Assembly (NCBI GenBank): GCA_020744425.1 | Contig: JAGMUV010000029.1 | Span: 248,001-312,000, forward strand | Reading direction: 5' to 3' | DNA length: 64,000 nucleotides | Origin: Dactylonectria macrodidyma | Taxonomy: Eukaryota > Ascomycota > Sordariomycetes > Hypocreales > Nectriaceae | Shown here: positions 53,469-64,000 of the stretch, in pieces | How positions within the stretch are numbered: position 1 is the stretch's first letter | Layout: each line of letters begins with the position of its first letter | The notes under the pieces: generated by a model | What the model saw: the letters and a program-made list of their open reading frames with translations, nothing else | What the model was told of the DNA's origin: nothing | Database searches by the model: none | Program-made: the position numbers and the translations under genes

Positions 53469-56441
53469 GATAAGTTCCCCCTGACTTATCAGGTCTCTCC
53501 AGCCTACCCAGCCCAAGAAAAACACCACGTAGAAGGGCCCCGATCGACTGAGATGGCCGCCGCCGACTCGTACACGGCCGCGGACGAGCGCGCCCGTGCC
53601 GCCCGGAGGGCCGGCCTCCAGGCGAAGAAGGACGAACAGCCGGCGAACACGGTGCGGAGTTACGCGGCGAAGCAGCGGGAGTGGAAGGCGCGTCCTCCGG
53701 CCGGCCCCCCCCTTCCCCCCCCCCCCTTTAAGTAGGGCCCCCTAGGCGGCTAACAGATGAATACCTATAGGCCTGGTGCCATATGCCCCGAGCTGCAGCT
53801 GACGGCTCGCTCTATAGCTGGCCCGATGGCGAGCTCGTAACGCCGGATAAGCTGGCGGCGTGGCTTAAAGAGGATATCCTCTTACGACGCGTAGCGCTGC
53901 CGCAGAAGAAGCCACGGGCGCGGGGTAGGGGTAAGGGCAAAGGCGAGGCCGTACAGCTACGGCAACAGCTCGAACAGGAGCAGCTCGAGGCTGCGGCCTT
54001 AGCAGAGGCCGAAAGCCTAGCCGAAGCCCTAGAGGTCCCCGTGGCCGAGGCCGCCGAGCTGCTCGCAGACGACCGCGAGGGCTACGTGCGACCCACGGCC
54101 CTTGCGCCGGCTGCAGTAGACCTTGCTAAAGGATCCCTACTTACGAGGGGCACTATCGACGCCTATATCGCGGCCATCATCGAGCTCTGGCGGCTCCAGG
54201 TGGCCCATGGCAATGCGAATACGGAGAACCCCCGGGGCGCCGCCGTACGAGGCTTCCTCGAGCAACGGGGCCGGCAGCGGGGGAAGCACGACCGCGCCTC
54301 CTTTAAAGACCGCGGAACCGACGGGATCCAGGCCGGCTATTCTCCCGATGAATGGCTCCGGATCCAGGATCTCCTTCTCAGCGGGGCCGCGTATACGCCG
54401 CAAAACCTCCGTACGCGAGTCGACCTCCTCTTCGGCCATTACTACCTCTTACGGGGGGAGAACCGCCGTAAGATGGAGCTTGCAGACCTATCCCTACTTG
54501 ACTATCCGCCTTCAGAAGGCCCAACCCTCTGTGGCTGCCTCGTAAGCCTTTTACAAGACGGCAAGCTAAATAAGACGGCGAAGAAGGAGTTTATGGGCGC
54601 CCTCCGGCATAAGGAGCCCTTATTCTGTACGCAAGGGGCCTTAGCACAGCTCTTCTTCTGGCGCTGGCACGTCGCCGGCGAGCCGCCCCCGTCCTTCCGG
54701 CGCCGTCAGGACTGGTATCGGATCAAGGTCCTCGTCGGACGGGACCGCGAGCAGGAGCTCTCGTACCCGACGCAGTTGCAAGAGACCTGGCGTGTCTTCG
54801 GCGCCGCCGGCCTTATCGCGTCAAAGAAGACGCACCTCCCGCGCAGGGTAGGCGCCCAGGATGCCGAGACCCATGGTACATCGCTCGCCCAGATCTCGCA
54901 GGCCGGCCGCTGGAACCAGAGCGTGCTCTGCCAGGCCTATCTTACACACCTACCTCGCCAGTTCATGCGTATCGTCGCCGGCTTCTCGGCGTCCCCGGGG
55001 GACTACTTCCTCGCGCGTGCGGCCCACGAACCTCCGTATGTCTTACAAAAGCAGCTCTGGCCGTGGATCGAGGAGTGGGAGCCTCGCTTTGAGGCGCGAG
55101 CGCGCCGGCAATGCTGGGCAGAAGGCGGCCTTGACGACGACGACCTAGCCGCCGACGGCTTTCTTAAGCTTATGCGGCGCCTACGCATAGTACTCTTACA
55201 GGACCTGGCTGTCTTACAGCCCCGCTACCCGTCGCTACCCTTCTTTGCTTACGCCCCTTTTAACGGGCCCGAGTGGGACGAATTCGCCGTCGCCGTGCGC
55301 TCCGACGCGGTAGAGGCTACGGAGCCGTTAAGCCTGGTCGTACGACGCGCGCTGCCAGAGCTAAGCGGGGTCTTAGAGAGCACGCGCGAGGCCCTCTTAC
55401 AGAATAGCCAGCGGCTCGGCATCCGGCTAGAGGCCCGGCTAGAGGGGATTCAGGGCGGCCTCGATGCCCTCCTCCAGGGAAAGGTCCCTATTACCTTTAC
55501 TGGCTACTTCGGAGCCGGGCCAGCAATGGTGCCGGCGCCATCGACAGCTCCTACCTTGGATCTTAATACGGCTCCGGCTCCGGCCCCGGCATCGGCCCCA
55601 GAGCCTCTGGTACCAGGTATGCCTGTCGTTACAGCTCTGGCTAGGGTCTTTACGGTGCGGGACGTCTGGAAGGAATGGGAGGAAGGGATTGCCGGCCAGC
55701 TGGCTGTACGGGTGCTAGAAGAGACGTGGGGAAGCCGCTGGCGCCCGGGGAACGGGGTTAGGGTGCAGTTCTGTCGCCGGAAGGTGATCTGGGACGAGCT
55801 CTTAGCCCGTATAGCGTCTGGCAAGAGCGAGGAGGAGGCCGTTGCAGAGCTAGAGCGCTTACGTGCCGGCCGGAGCTTGAACCGGCTCGTCGACGAGCTC
55901 AAACAACGCCGCCGGCGGGGTCAGGGTCAGGGCCAGGGTCGGGGCCAGATACGGGTACAGGTAGGGACCCCGGTGCCTGATGACCCAGGCCCAGGCTCGG
56001 GACCAGGTCCGACTCGGGGCCAGGGCCATCGGGGACGCTGGACCCGGCTAGGGAGGAGGCGGACCGCCCCTCGTCGACGGTAAGCCGGTCGTCTAGTAGG
56101 GTCTTTATATATATATTAAGAAAACATATTTTTAAAGATTAAAGAGCCATAAGAACAGTATATTATTATCGTATAGTCCTTATAGCAGAGCCTAGCCTAC
56201 TTAGACCCTTTCTAGCATTATATATATAAATATCTTAACAGCCAGTAGCTTATATATCACCGCTCCTAGACCAAATGCACTGCCAGAGTGTAGCAATCCC
56301 CCAGCCCCAGAACGGCCTCGATTAGGCCGCTGGCTGTTAAGTTATTCGCATGCGCAGCGCTGGGCACTTATCAGATGGTAGTTGTGTAATCACATACGAT
56401 TTCCCGAAATTACTCCGCAAAACGACCCCACGATAAGTTCC
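53469..56441 (+). mobile_element. Crypton-type tyrosine-recombinase element nested in gag
   Basis: A GC-rich block of 2,963 bases lies between two copies of the 10-bp repeat GATAAGTTCC (53,469-53,478 and 56,432-56,441). Setting it aside puts both gag parts in one phase. The left border also shows arms TGATAAGT and ACTTATCA (53,468-53,475; 53,484-53,491) around an 8-base spacer; the right border shows GATAAG-TTCCG-CTTATC (56,432-56,448). Short direct repeats, no terminal inverted repeats and a tyrosine recombinase with a GCR1_C-like tail fit Cryptons. An AT-rich tail lies at 56,095-56,260. Confidence 0.8.
53552..56083 (+). CDS. Crypton tyrosine recombinase with GCR1_C-like C-terminal domain
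   Basis: Starts at ATG 53,552 (MAAADSYTAADERARAARRA), runs to NTVRSYAAKQREWK, then is interrupted at about 53,688-53,770 by a C-rich stretch and a TATAG acceptor-like end; the main frame goes on from GCC TGG TGC before ATG 53,783 for 766 residues. Numbered from 53,783: Lys/Arg-rich linker 40-60, coiled Glu/Ala region 60-95, catalytic domain 100-400 with Arg224 (LLRGENRRK), His351-x-x-Arg354 (KKTHLPRRVG), GRW at 375-377 and Tyr386 (CQAYLTHLPRQF), and a GCR1_C-like DNA-binding region at 620-675 (VWKEWEEGI, WGSRWRPGNGVRVQFCRRK). This is the set known from fungal Cryptons and Ndc10-related proteins. The gap may be a GC-AG intron or a slippage frameshift in the C tract. No nonsense change otherwise. 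Confidence 0.8.
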
Positions 56442-56445
56442 GCTT

Positions 56446-57531
56446 ATCGAGCTGCACAACAAGCACGTCGAGACGACCGAGCGACTCATTAAAGAGCACA
56501 ATGAGGCAATTGAGGCCGAAGCGATGGCCCACGCCGAGGTGGCACGGATTAATAAGGAACTGGCACGGTTGAAAGCGACACAGCATACTGCCCCTCTCCG
56601 CGAAGACACGCCTCTCGGAAGCGAGACAACGGCCGAGACCAAGGTGCGCCGGAAGCGGGAGAGTGACCCACCCGAGCTCGATGATGGCAAGGAACCGGAC
56701 TTCGAAGACTGGCTCATCAAGGCCAGACGCAAGCTGCGACGCGACGGCCCACGAGACTACCCTGAAGAGGAGGACAAGGTATATTATATTTTCGGTCGTT
56801 GCAAAGGTATCGCGGCTGCCTATATACGCCCCCGCATGCCCGAGAACGCTGAGGAAGACGCCTTCGAGACCGCTGAAGATGTCTTCCAAGCCCTGACGAC
56901 CCTCTTCCGGGACAAGAACAAGAAGATCAAGGCGCGAGAGGAGTTCAAGGCTTTGAGATACTATACCAATGGTAGCTGGCGTAGCTTCTACGTCAAGTTC
57001 TTGGCTACAGCGAACGACGCTAAGATCCCCAAAAGGGATTGGAAGGAAGAGCTCTATGACAAAGTGCCAGTGGAGATGAAACGTACTGTGGCCACGCAGC
57101 GCTTTGCCGAAGAGGTAAGCTTCGACACCTTTGCGGCAGCGCTTGGCGACATCGCGGTAGTGGAAGAGGCCTATGCGAAGACCTTAACGAAGAAGGACAG
57201 CAAGAGGACCAGCAAGTTACAGACCAGCAAGAGCGATGGTGCTGCCACTGGGAAGAAGGACACTAAGAAGTCGACAACTTCAACACCCAAGTACTCGAAG
57301 ATCAAGATTGACGGCAAATGGACTTTCAAGGACCCAGAGGTCCGCAAGCTAGCCGAAGAAGGGAAGTGCTTCAAGTGCAAGAAAGTCGGCCATACCCACC
57401 AGGAGTGTCCAGAGGGGGGCGAAGTGAACGAAGTTCGTGCTAAGGCTAAGAAGGCAGGGCGGACGGTTACCATTGTGATCCCTGATGAATCAGATGAATC
57501 GTCCTCCGAGTCGGAAAAAGACGAGTCCTAG
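56446..57531 (+). pseudogene. Gypsy Gag, C-terminal part with zinc knuckle
   Basis: Open from just after TAA 56,434 to TAG 57,529. It begins IELHNKHVETTERLIKEHNE (coiled), has ATG 56,524, and contains the capsid-type block FEDWLIKARRKL, YYIFGRCKGIAAAYI, LFRDKNKKIKAREEFKAL, and near the end the CCHC knuckle CFKCKKVGHTHQEC. The pol frame that follows is shifted by -1 relative to this one. Gag forms the particle and packages RNA. The missing N-terminal piece is at 52,952-53,467. Confidence 0.85.
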
Positions 57532-57557
57532 GGGAAGTCTCCTCTCTAGGACCTGAA

Positions 57558-60500
57558 TTGCAGTCACTGATCTTTGACGAGAGCTCGATCAACATGGATG
57601 AACTACTTGGCGGGGAGAAGCTCTACTGTCCCTGTACGATAGTAAGTTCAGGGTTGGCAATTAAAGTTAAAGGTCTATGTGATACTGGAGCGGATGGTTA
57701 TGTCTTTGTGAATAAGGATCTAGCCCTAAGGATGCACTAACAACTGCAGAGCCGTCGAATCCTAATCCTGGGGCAGGGACTCATCGTCAAGGGATACAAG
57801 GGCGGACGACAACGGATTACCCACATCACAGTGGCAACGCTGGATATAGATGGCAGGCGACAGCCAAATTGTCCGATGTTGGAACTCGGGATGCATCAGG
57901 ACCTGATCATTGGGAGGAAGTGGTTCGAGAAGCACGACGTGGAAATCTCTGCTAAACATCGCCGCTTACGATGGCCTGACGACAGGCCGAAGGATTACCC
58001 TAGTAGCGATATTGTGATACCGATGTCTTCGTTGAAGGGCCCTCGCTGTTCAAGGCCAGCGGACCAGGCCGACATGGAACGACGCAACCAACTGAGCGCA
58101 GAACGAAAGAAGGCCCGCAAGTATCGGATCCTTAGGAAGGGAGATCGCCCGCCAAGGAGACAATGGTCGGATGACGCCAAAGAGAACATAGCTAAGATGG
58201 ACAGGGCATTGAGAGATACGGCGCCCCCTCTCCTGACGAGGGACTTCAATACCGAGCTAGCGATGATCCAAGCCGACCTGCCACGGCGACCAATGATTGA
58301 TACTGAGGGGGTCACAATCGAAATCAGTATCGTTAGTGCCAGCAGATGGCAGGAGAGGGTGGTCAAGCAGGAGGACACCGAATGGATCGGTGAAGTCACT
58401 CTCCAGGAAATCGACAAGATTATCGAAGAACGACTAGAACGGAGAGAAGCTGGAGGGGAGAACCTTCGTAAGGATACGCCCGAATTGAGGGAGAAGGTAG
58501 AGTCGAAGTTGCCTTGACAGCACTTGCACCTGCGGCATGCCTTCTCCAAGGCTGAGTCTGACACCTTGCCACCCCACCGGCCAGGCGTTGATATGAAGCT
58601 GGAATTGAAAGAGCTAATCCCCGACAGTCGGAAGGTCCTACCAATGTACAAGTTGAGCCTCGAACAGCTAGAAGTGATGAGGAACTATATCGAGGAGCAC
58701 CTGCAGAAAGGATTTATCGTACTGGCAGGTGACGCGCCATACGCATCACCAGTCCTGTTTGTAAAAAAGAAGAACGGCGGATGGCGCTTCTGTGTGGACT
58801 ACAGGAAGCTCAACGAGTTGACGGCGAAGGAACATTGTGCACTACCCCTAATAGAAGAAACCCAGTCGAGGCTGGCAAAGGCAAAAGTATTTACGAAACT
58901 CGACATACGACAGGCCTTCTATCGGATGCGGATGTCCCCGGAATCCGAGGATCTCACGGCCTTCAAGACTCGGTATGGGACCTATAAGTATAAGGTAGTA
59001 CCGTTTGGTCTGACCAACGGCCCTTCGCACTTTTAAGCTTACATCAACCACGTCCTAATGGATCTCCTGGACGTCTGCTGCATAGTATATATTGACGATA
59101 TCCTCATTTACTCAGAAAACGTTAAGGACTACGAAGCGCACGTTAATGCAGTCTTGGAACGACTGGTCGCAGCAGGGTTGCAGGCAGACATCGACAAGTC
59201 GGAATTCTATGTTATAGAGACGGAGTTCCTGGGCTTTATAATTACGACAAACGGGATCCGGATGGACCCGAAAAAGATGAAGGCCATTATAGACTGGGAA
59301 GAACTAACAAACGTACGGGGAGTACAGGCCTTCCTTGGGTTTTGCAACTTCTACCGAAAGTTCGTCGAGTTTTACAGTCGGATAGCGCGACCGCTTACAC
59401 TGTTAATGAAGAAGGGGATCCCATGGAGGTGGACTGAAGAGGAGACAACCGCGATGAAGGCTATGAAGTTAGCGATTTCGTCGGGCCCGTGCCGGGCCTG
59501 GTATGACCCTCTTTGCGATATGATCGTCGAGACTGATGCGTCAGGAGGTGTGGTGGCTGCAGTACTAACCCAGAAGGGCGATGACAGAGACTGGCACCCC
59601 GTAGCTTTCTTCTCCAAGACGATGAACGACGCGGAGATGCGTTACCCGATTCACGACCAGGAGATGCTCGCGGTGGTATTGGCCTTGAAGGAATGGAACG
59701 CCGAGCTCTTGGGGCTCTAACGGCAATTCTTGGTTACTACTGACCACAAAGCCCTTGAGTACTTCTCGACGAAACAACGCCTTAATGGCAGGCAAGCGCG
59801 GTGGGCGGACGACCTGGCGCCTTATGACTTCAAGATCACCTACCGTCCGGGGCGAGAGAACGTTGTAGCGGATGCTCTGTCTCGGAAGTCGTCCGAACTG
59901 GCTACGCAGAAGGCGCGACGAGAAGCCGCGTGGAACAGGGTACTGCTGAGTCGGGACCTGGTGATTAGTTCCATTGACTATGAGGTCATGGCCGGCCCCT
60001 GCACCGAACCCGGTTCCGGGGAAGGGCCAGAGGTGGCATTGATCGGGACCGAAGCTGTCGAGTCCTCGGTCAGCTCTGGAAGAGAGGCTATCCGAGCGCC
60101 GGAAGGATGGAAGCTGCTCGACGCCGTCCTCCGAGCTAATAGGGCCTCTCCCCAATCACTGCCCTACCGAGAGAACGCAGAGAAGAAGGCCGATGGTTGG
60201 ACGATGAACGAAGGTGTGGTTTGCCGGAACCAGCGCATTTTTGTTCCGGACGAAGGTGTTCTCCGAACACTGGTCATCAAGGAGAACCACTGCAAGCTCA
60301 ATGTAGCCCACCCGGGACGCAACAAAACCGTCAGATTGGTTGCCGAGAGGTTCTGGTGGCCGGGCTTATCGGCTGACGTCGATCGGTTCCGGGCAAATTG
60401 TAAGCCGTGTGGAAGAGCTCACGCCAATAGAGATAAGACCCCCGGGTTGCTACACCCATTGGAAGTCCCACACAGGATATGGCAGCATGTGACAACAGAC

Positions 60501-61721
60501 TTCCATTACATGCCTAAGGACAGGAACGGATACGACTGCGTGTGGGTAGTTATCGATCGGCTCAGCAAGATCGCTTTTTCTATACCTTGCTACCGGACGG
60601 TGACAGCGAAGGACGTCGCGTATATGTACTACCACCACGTCTACCGGGTTTTTAGGGTGCCGGAGACAGTAACGTCAGACCGAGGACCACAGTTTATCGC
60701 CGCCTTCATGGATGAGCTATGCAAGCTTATCGGGGTGAAGCAGAAACTGAGCACAGCAGAGCACCCCCAGACAGACGGGAATACTGAGATTTACAACCAG
60801 TACTTGAACCACCGACTACGACCGTTTATCAACCATTACCAAGACGACTGGAGTGAACTACTACCATCGATGGACTATGCGCAGATGAATCTCTACTATG
60901 AGTCACTGGGTATGGAACCGGTAAGACTGTTACTCGGCCACTTGCCTCGATCCCAACTCGACTGGGATAATAGAACCGACCTTGAGGGCTGTAAAACAAA
61001 AGCTGAACGCTTATCGAGGGAGGATGCCCAGCAGTATGCCAAGCGAATTGCGGACTCTATCAAAGTTGCAAGGCAGAATCTCCACCAGGCGCAGGAACGG
61101 CAGATCCGCCAAGCTAACAAGAAGCGCCGGGAACCGGATTTTACAGTTGGGGACAAAGTCTGGGTCGACATGCGCGGACTTACGAGTACAAGACCTAGCC
61201 AGGCGCTAGACTGGAGGAAGAGAGGGCCATGGACTATTGTAGAACAAGTCGGGCATTCATACCGCCTAGACTTACCCTCCTCGTGGCACATAAACCCAAC
61301 TCTACACGCGGATCGGTTGCGGCGTTATCCAGACAATCCTATGCCAGGGCAGGATGAGGACCCGCCACCACCGGAGGTCATCAACGGCGCCAAAGAATAT
61401 GAGGTTCACAAGGTCAAGGAGTCGCGGTACAATAAGCGCGACAAACAGCTCCAGTATAGGGTAGACTGGGTCGGACACGACCCCGACGATGAATGGTACC
61501 CTGCCGAAAACTTCAAGAACGCACCGATGCGACTGAAGGAGTTCCATGAGGAATATTCAGGGGCACCTGGGCCACCGAAGCGATTACAGGCCTGGGTCGA
61601 CGCGGCTGCTGCGGATACGGACGTACCGGAGCACCCTGACGATAATCAACCGATCAAACTGGGCCGGGGGCCTAAGAAAGCACAACGGAAACGAAGAGTC
61701 TTCGTCATCTGGCGATCGTGA
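57558..61721 (+). pseudogene. Gypsy Pol with chromodomain, four nonsense changes
   Basis: One frame of about 1,388 codons. Protease LCDTGADGYVFV (about 57,680); reverse transcriptase LFVKKKNGGWRFCVDYRKL, FTKLDIRQAFYRMRM, and YIDDILIYS (about 59,088); RNase H VETDASGGVVAAVL; integrase zinc block (HPGRNKTVRLVAERFWWPG, CKPCGRAH) and DDE core (TTDFHYMPKD, TSDRGPQFIAAF, STAEHPQTDGNTE); C-terminal chromodomain (LQYRVDWVGHDPDDEWYP, about 61,450). Stops at 57,738 (TAA), 58,515 (TGA), 59,034 (TAA) and 59,718 (TAA) sit where Gln or Arg codons are expected, e.g. SHF-stop-AYINH. This is a RIP pattern. Chromodomains steer integration to marked chromatin; this copy can no longer act. Confidence 0.93.
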
Positions 61722-61776
61722 GGATTTGACAACTTGCGCTCACGCGGCCGTTTTGAGCGCCTTGAAGAGGGGGTGA

Positions 61777-61971
61777 TGTGACGGGAGCGTCTGGAGTGCT
61801 GGACTCAGGGTGGGGTCGATACGTAACTAGGACGCACGGGGCAGGCCACAGGGACTATCAACGCGTCTAGGCGTCTACGTGCCTGCCCGCTTTCTCTCTT
61901 TCCTCTCCATCGTAGTATTCTCGCAATACAGTGGCATTACCTCTTGAGTTGATCTCATCTGGCCCGTGACA
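61777..61971 (+). repeat. 3' LTR of the Gypsy element
   Basis: 195 bases, about seven differences from the 5' LTR, most of them transitions; closest in length to the solo LTR at 13,334. Confidence 0.95.
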
Positions 61972-62131
61972 ATAATACTATTAGGGGGTTTTAATAAATT
62001 TCAATTAATATTAATCTAATTAATAGCTAGCCTTTATTAACTTAATTAACTGTTAAAATACTAAATAAGCAGTTCAATTAATCCACAGAAGGGCCTCGTG
62101 GACGTTGATGAATTGATGAGCATCTCTGTAG

Positions 62132-62347
62132 CTAAGTACCTGCTTCTCCGTCGGCCTTGCGCAACACCCAAAGCTTTGCATATAGGAACTGAGCAAGGAA
62201 TAGGAAGGCCAGAAACAGACCAACCCCGGCCGATATATACGCTTCGACATCGTTCTTTCGTAGGGGATGATCGAAATCAACTTCATACCCAGGAGGCGCC
62301 GTCAAGAAGTCGGGGACCCCGTGAACAGTTGGATCTGGACGAGCCAT
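62132..62347 (-). pseudogene. Rhodopsin-domain-like membrane protein, first-exon stub
   Basis: Minus-strand frame of 71 codons from ATG 62,347: TVHGVPDFLTAPPGYEVDF followed by a membrane helix AGVGLFLAFLFLAQFLYAKL. This pattern is typical of the start of fungal SAT4/rhodopsin-domain integral membrane proteins, which have seven helices and about 350 residues. A donor-like GGTACTT lies at the end, but the remaining helices are not found before the Gypsy LTR at 61,971; the gap is AT-rich. The Gypsy insertion or a deletion probably removed the rest. Confidence 0.55.
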
Positions 62348-62662
62348 GGCCTTCCTATATGCCGCTGGCGAATCGCCACCACCGTTTCGATGGGACCATA
62401 CACTCCTTCCCGGCGATCGGGTGCTTTATGGTGAGGTTGATGGTATGAATAATAAGAATGTCTTGGAGTCGCAGCCGCCACAAGACGCAGGATGATGTGA
62501 ATACGAAGAGACGCTAGAGTCACATTCAGACCCGTCAGCCCGATATGTTGTACTCTGTAGCATCAACTAGGTTGCTGTATTCCTACTAACACTGGATTCG
62601 CAATCGGAAATATTCAACTTACAGAGCTTCAAGGACAAAGGCGTCACCATCTCAGGCTTGCA

Positions 62663-62780
62663 AACAAATAAATCAAATCAAATCGAGCGTCCAATTTGAT
62701 TTGATTTGATTAAATTTCCCCTCGATTTGATTTGATTTGATTTGATTTGATTTGGATCGATTTGGATCTATTTGATTATT
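62663..62780. repeat. ATTTG/CAAAT pentamer repeats, hAT subterminal region
   Basis: Runs of CAAATCAAATCAAAT then GATTTGATTTGATTT form an inverted pentamer repeat around 62,690. It lies directly past the hAT transposase stop, where such subterminal repeats are expected. Confidence 0.6.
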
Positions 62781-63454
62781 TGGATAACCCCACTTTTTTC
62801 CCAAGATGATATACATTGAGCTGCTCCTATAATATCCGCCTGGAGCCGGCCTCGTTGAGCTGTAACCATTTGTCCTGCGAGACTGAATATTCGCTCCGGC
62901 TCGGAAGACATCGCGGGAATTGAGAAGAGATCAAGTGCCATGCGCGACAGACGTGGATACTGCCGCCTTCGGAGAAGCCAATACTGAATCGGATTATCCA
63001 CCAAACAATCACCTGGATCGGTAGTTGCCACCCACTCCGCGTACTCATCGCGCATAGCCGACAGTAAAGGTGCAGGCTGAGTGCTGAGCTTCCTGATTGA
63101 GGCCATAAAGTCATCCAGGTCGGTTGTCTTCCTTGTGACAGTGGGTTGCTCAGGTATCGCATCCTGCTCGACAGGAAGGTTTCGATACTCTTCCCAAAGT
63201 TCTTGTACAGTTGTCTTTCCTCTCACTAACCAATCGGGATGATCGGCCCATTGCGACTCGACGGTTGACCAGCGAAAGGCAGGATGGAGGACGAGGGTTG
63301 CGAGATATGCAGGGCTATCTTCGGTGAGGGTGTAGTATTCGTCCAGCTTCATCCAGCCAAGGTTGCAACCAATCCGCAGGTATGGTTCTTCATCTCGTTC
63401 ACGTTGCACTTTTGATTCTTCCAGGTGCTTTAGAAGCCACTCCATTGTTAGCAA
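62768..63454 (-). pseudogene. hAT transposase (element 4), C-terminal third
   Basis: 228 codons without internal stop. It contains LGWMKLDEYYTLTEDSPAYLA, LVLHPAFRWSTVESQW, and the hATC dimerisation block YPRLSRMALDLFSIPAMSSE, PERIFSLAGQMVTAQRG, LQADIIGAAQCISSW. The BED finger and catalytic core are missing, since nothing hAT-like is found between 63,455 and 64,000. It differs clearly from elements 1-3. The lack of stops suggests a younger or unRIPed copy. Confidence 0.85.
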
Positions 63455-64000
63455 AACCTCCCAGATCGCACCGAATTTACCTAAACTTATTCAGCCCGAA
63501 GGTCGTTCTATTCAGTCAGAAACAAGAGCATAAAACTTCTTCTGATTGGCCAATTGGTCTGGCCTGTGCTCAACTCGTGCTCGAATTGGCTGCCGGACTT
63601 CGTCTGCCCAATGTAGTAGACCAGGGTGTCGCCCGGAGCTCTGGACCCCTGCTGCCCCATTGTTCAACCGATTGCCCCTGACAACAGCTGCGTTGCTGAC
63701 AGTATCTAGATTCATAGGTTAGCTCTGCAGCCAACCTACCTCCCACCAAGGTGGCGGCTGCTTCCCCTTTCCCTCCAATCTATCTAACCAATTGCTAATG
63801 CTATCTAGGTTCACATATCACCTCCCCAGCCGACCTACCTGTCTAGATTCCCCGGTTACCCTATCTCCAGAAGGCGGTTTTGTAAGCCGCTAGCACCACC
63901 TGCGGGTGTGTGTTGCTGCAGACACGTAAGCCCTTGCAAAGCGTCCCTGCCCGAGCGATATCTAGGTGGCAAGAGGTGGATATATACAGTCAGATGGAGG
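63455..64000. other. Window end, no gene recognised
   Basis: An imperfect direct repeat about 95 bases apart (TATCTAGATTCATAGGTTAG near 63,702 and TATCTAGGTTCACATATCAC near 63,802, each followed by CCAACCTACCT-like sequence). Short frames here resemble nothing known. Confidence 0.35.

Larger units (their letters stand above)
52593..61971 (+). mobile_element. Gypsy chromovirus (Tf1/sushi-like) carrying a nested Crypton
   Basis: 9,379 bases between two LTRs of 193 and 195 bases that differ at about seven places. Order after removing the nested insert: gag, protease, reverse transcriptase, RNase H, integrase, chromodomain, i.e. a chromovirus. Pol lies in one frame with four stops, all explained by C-to-T change. 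The primer site seems to be self-complementary rather than tRNA-based. A purine run (GAAGAGGGGGTGA) precedes the 3' LTR. No target duplication is found (TCACT versus ATAAT). The element is dead and fairly old. Confidence 0.95.

Noticed and set aside
53552..56083. Captain recombinase of a Starship element (DUF3435 type)
   Set aside because: The GCR1_C-like tail, the Crypton-like N-terminus and the small 2.96-kb size with short direct repeats fit a Crypton; no cargo is present.
13334..61971. The three LTR copies as one giant element starting at 13.3 kb
   Set aside because: The span includes intact host genes; the 13.3-kb copy is best read as a solo LTR.

Overview
This window looks like accessory or near-repeat-island DNA from a filamentous ascomycete (Pezizomycotina). 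The genes carry short introns of about 45-70 bases with GT-AG (once GC-AG) borders and CTAAC/CTGAC-like branch motifs. Most transposon copies are crippled by stop codons of the C-to-T kind (CAA to TAA, CAG to TAG, CGA to TGA), as repeat-induced point mutation (RIP) produces. I cannot name the species.

Region 1 (1-11,850) is a compact metabolic gene group: a serine hydrolase of the class-C beta-lactamase fold, an NmrA/isoflavone-reductase-like NAD(P) protein, a fumarylacetoacetate-hydrolase-family enzyme, a two-domain extradiol (vicinal oxygen chelate) dioxygenase, an amidohydrolase-type decarboxylase related to dihydroxybenzoate decarboxylases, and two cytochrome P450s. Read together this suggests hydroxylation and decarboxylation of an aromatic acid, extradiol ring opening, then C-C hydrolysis of the ring-opened product. 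The FAH and dioxygenase genes are divergent and share a 491-base promoter.

Region 2 (13,330-25,160): a solo Gypsy LTR, a large fold-back repeat, and a young Ty1/Copia element with identical 174-base LTRs and a 5-bp target duplication. Then comes a 1,656-residue NRPS-like gene whose layout (adenylation, carrier, then membrane segments alternating with three left-handed beta-helix domains) matches the Pls/epsilon-polylysine-synthetase family, but whose adenylation domain looks like an acyl-CoA ligase.

Region 3 (25,160-50,300) is a transposon graveyard: a CRESS-DNA-virus-like Rep helicase fragment cut at its P-loop by a hAT element, a MULE fragment, a hAT with intact 8-bp target duplication inside one arm of an inverted repeat that brackets a PIF1-helicase pseudogene, another PIF1 piece, a Fot/pogo remnant, a frameshifted pectinesterase, a hAT interrupted by a Fot/pogo element, and a TA-flanked MITE.

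Region 4 (50,300-64,000): a secreted heme peroxidase; a Gypsy chromovirus (52,593-61,971) that appears to self-prime and whose gag is split by a nested 2.96-kb Crypton-type tyrosine-recombinase element bounded by a 10-bp direct repeat; a membrane-protein gene stub next to the Gypsy 3' LTR; and the C-terminal part of another hAT transposase.

No rRNA, tRNA or CRISPR array was recognised by eye. Exon borders are my own reading of splice signals and frame continuity; no search tools were used.
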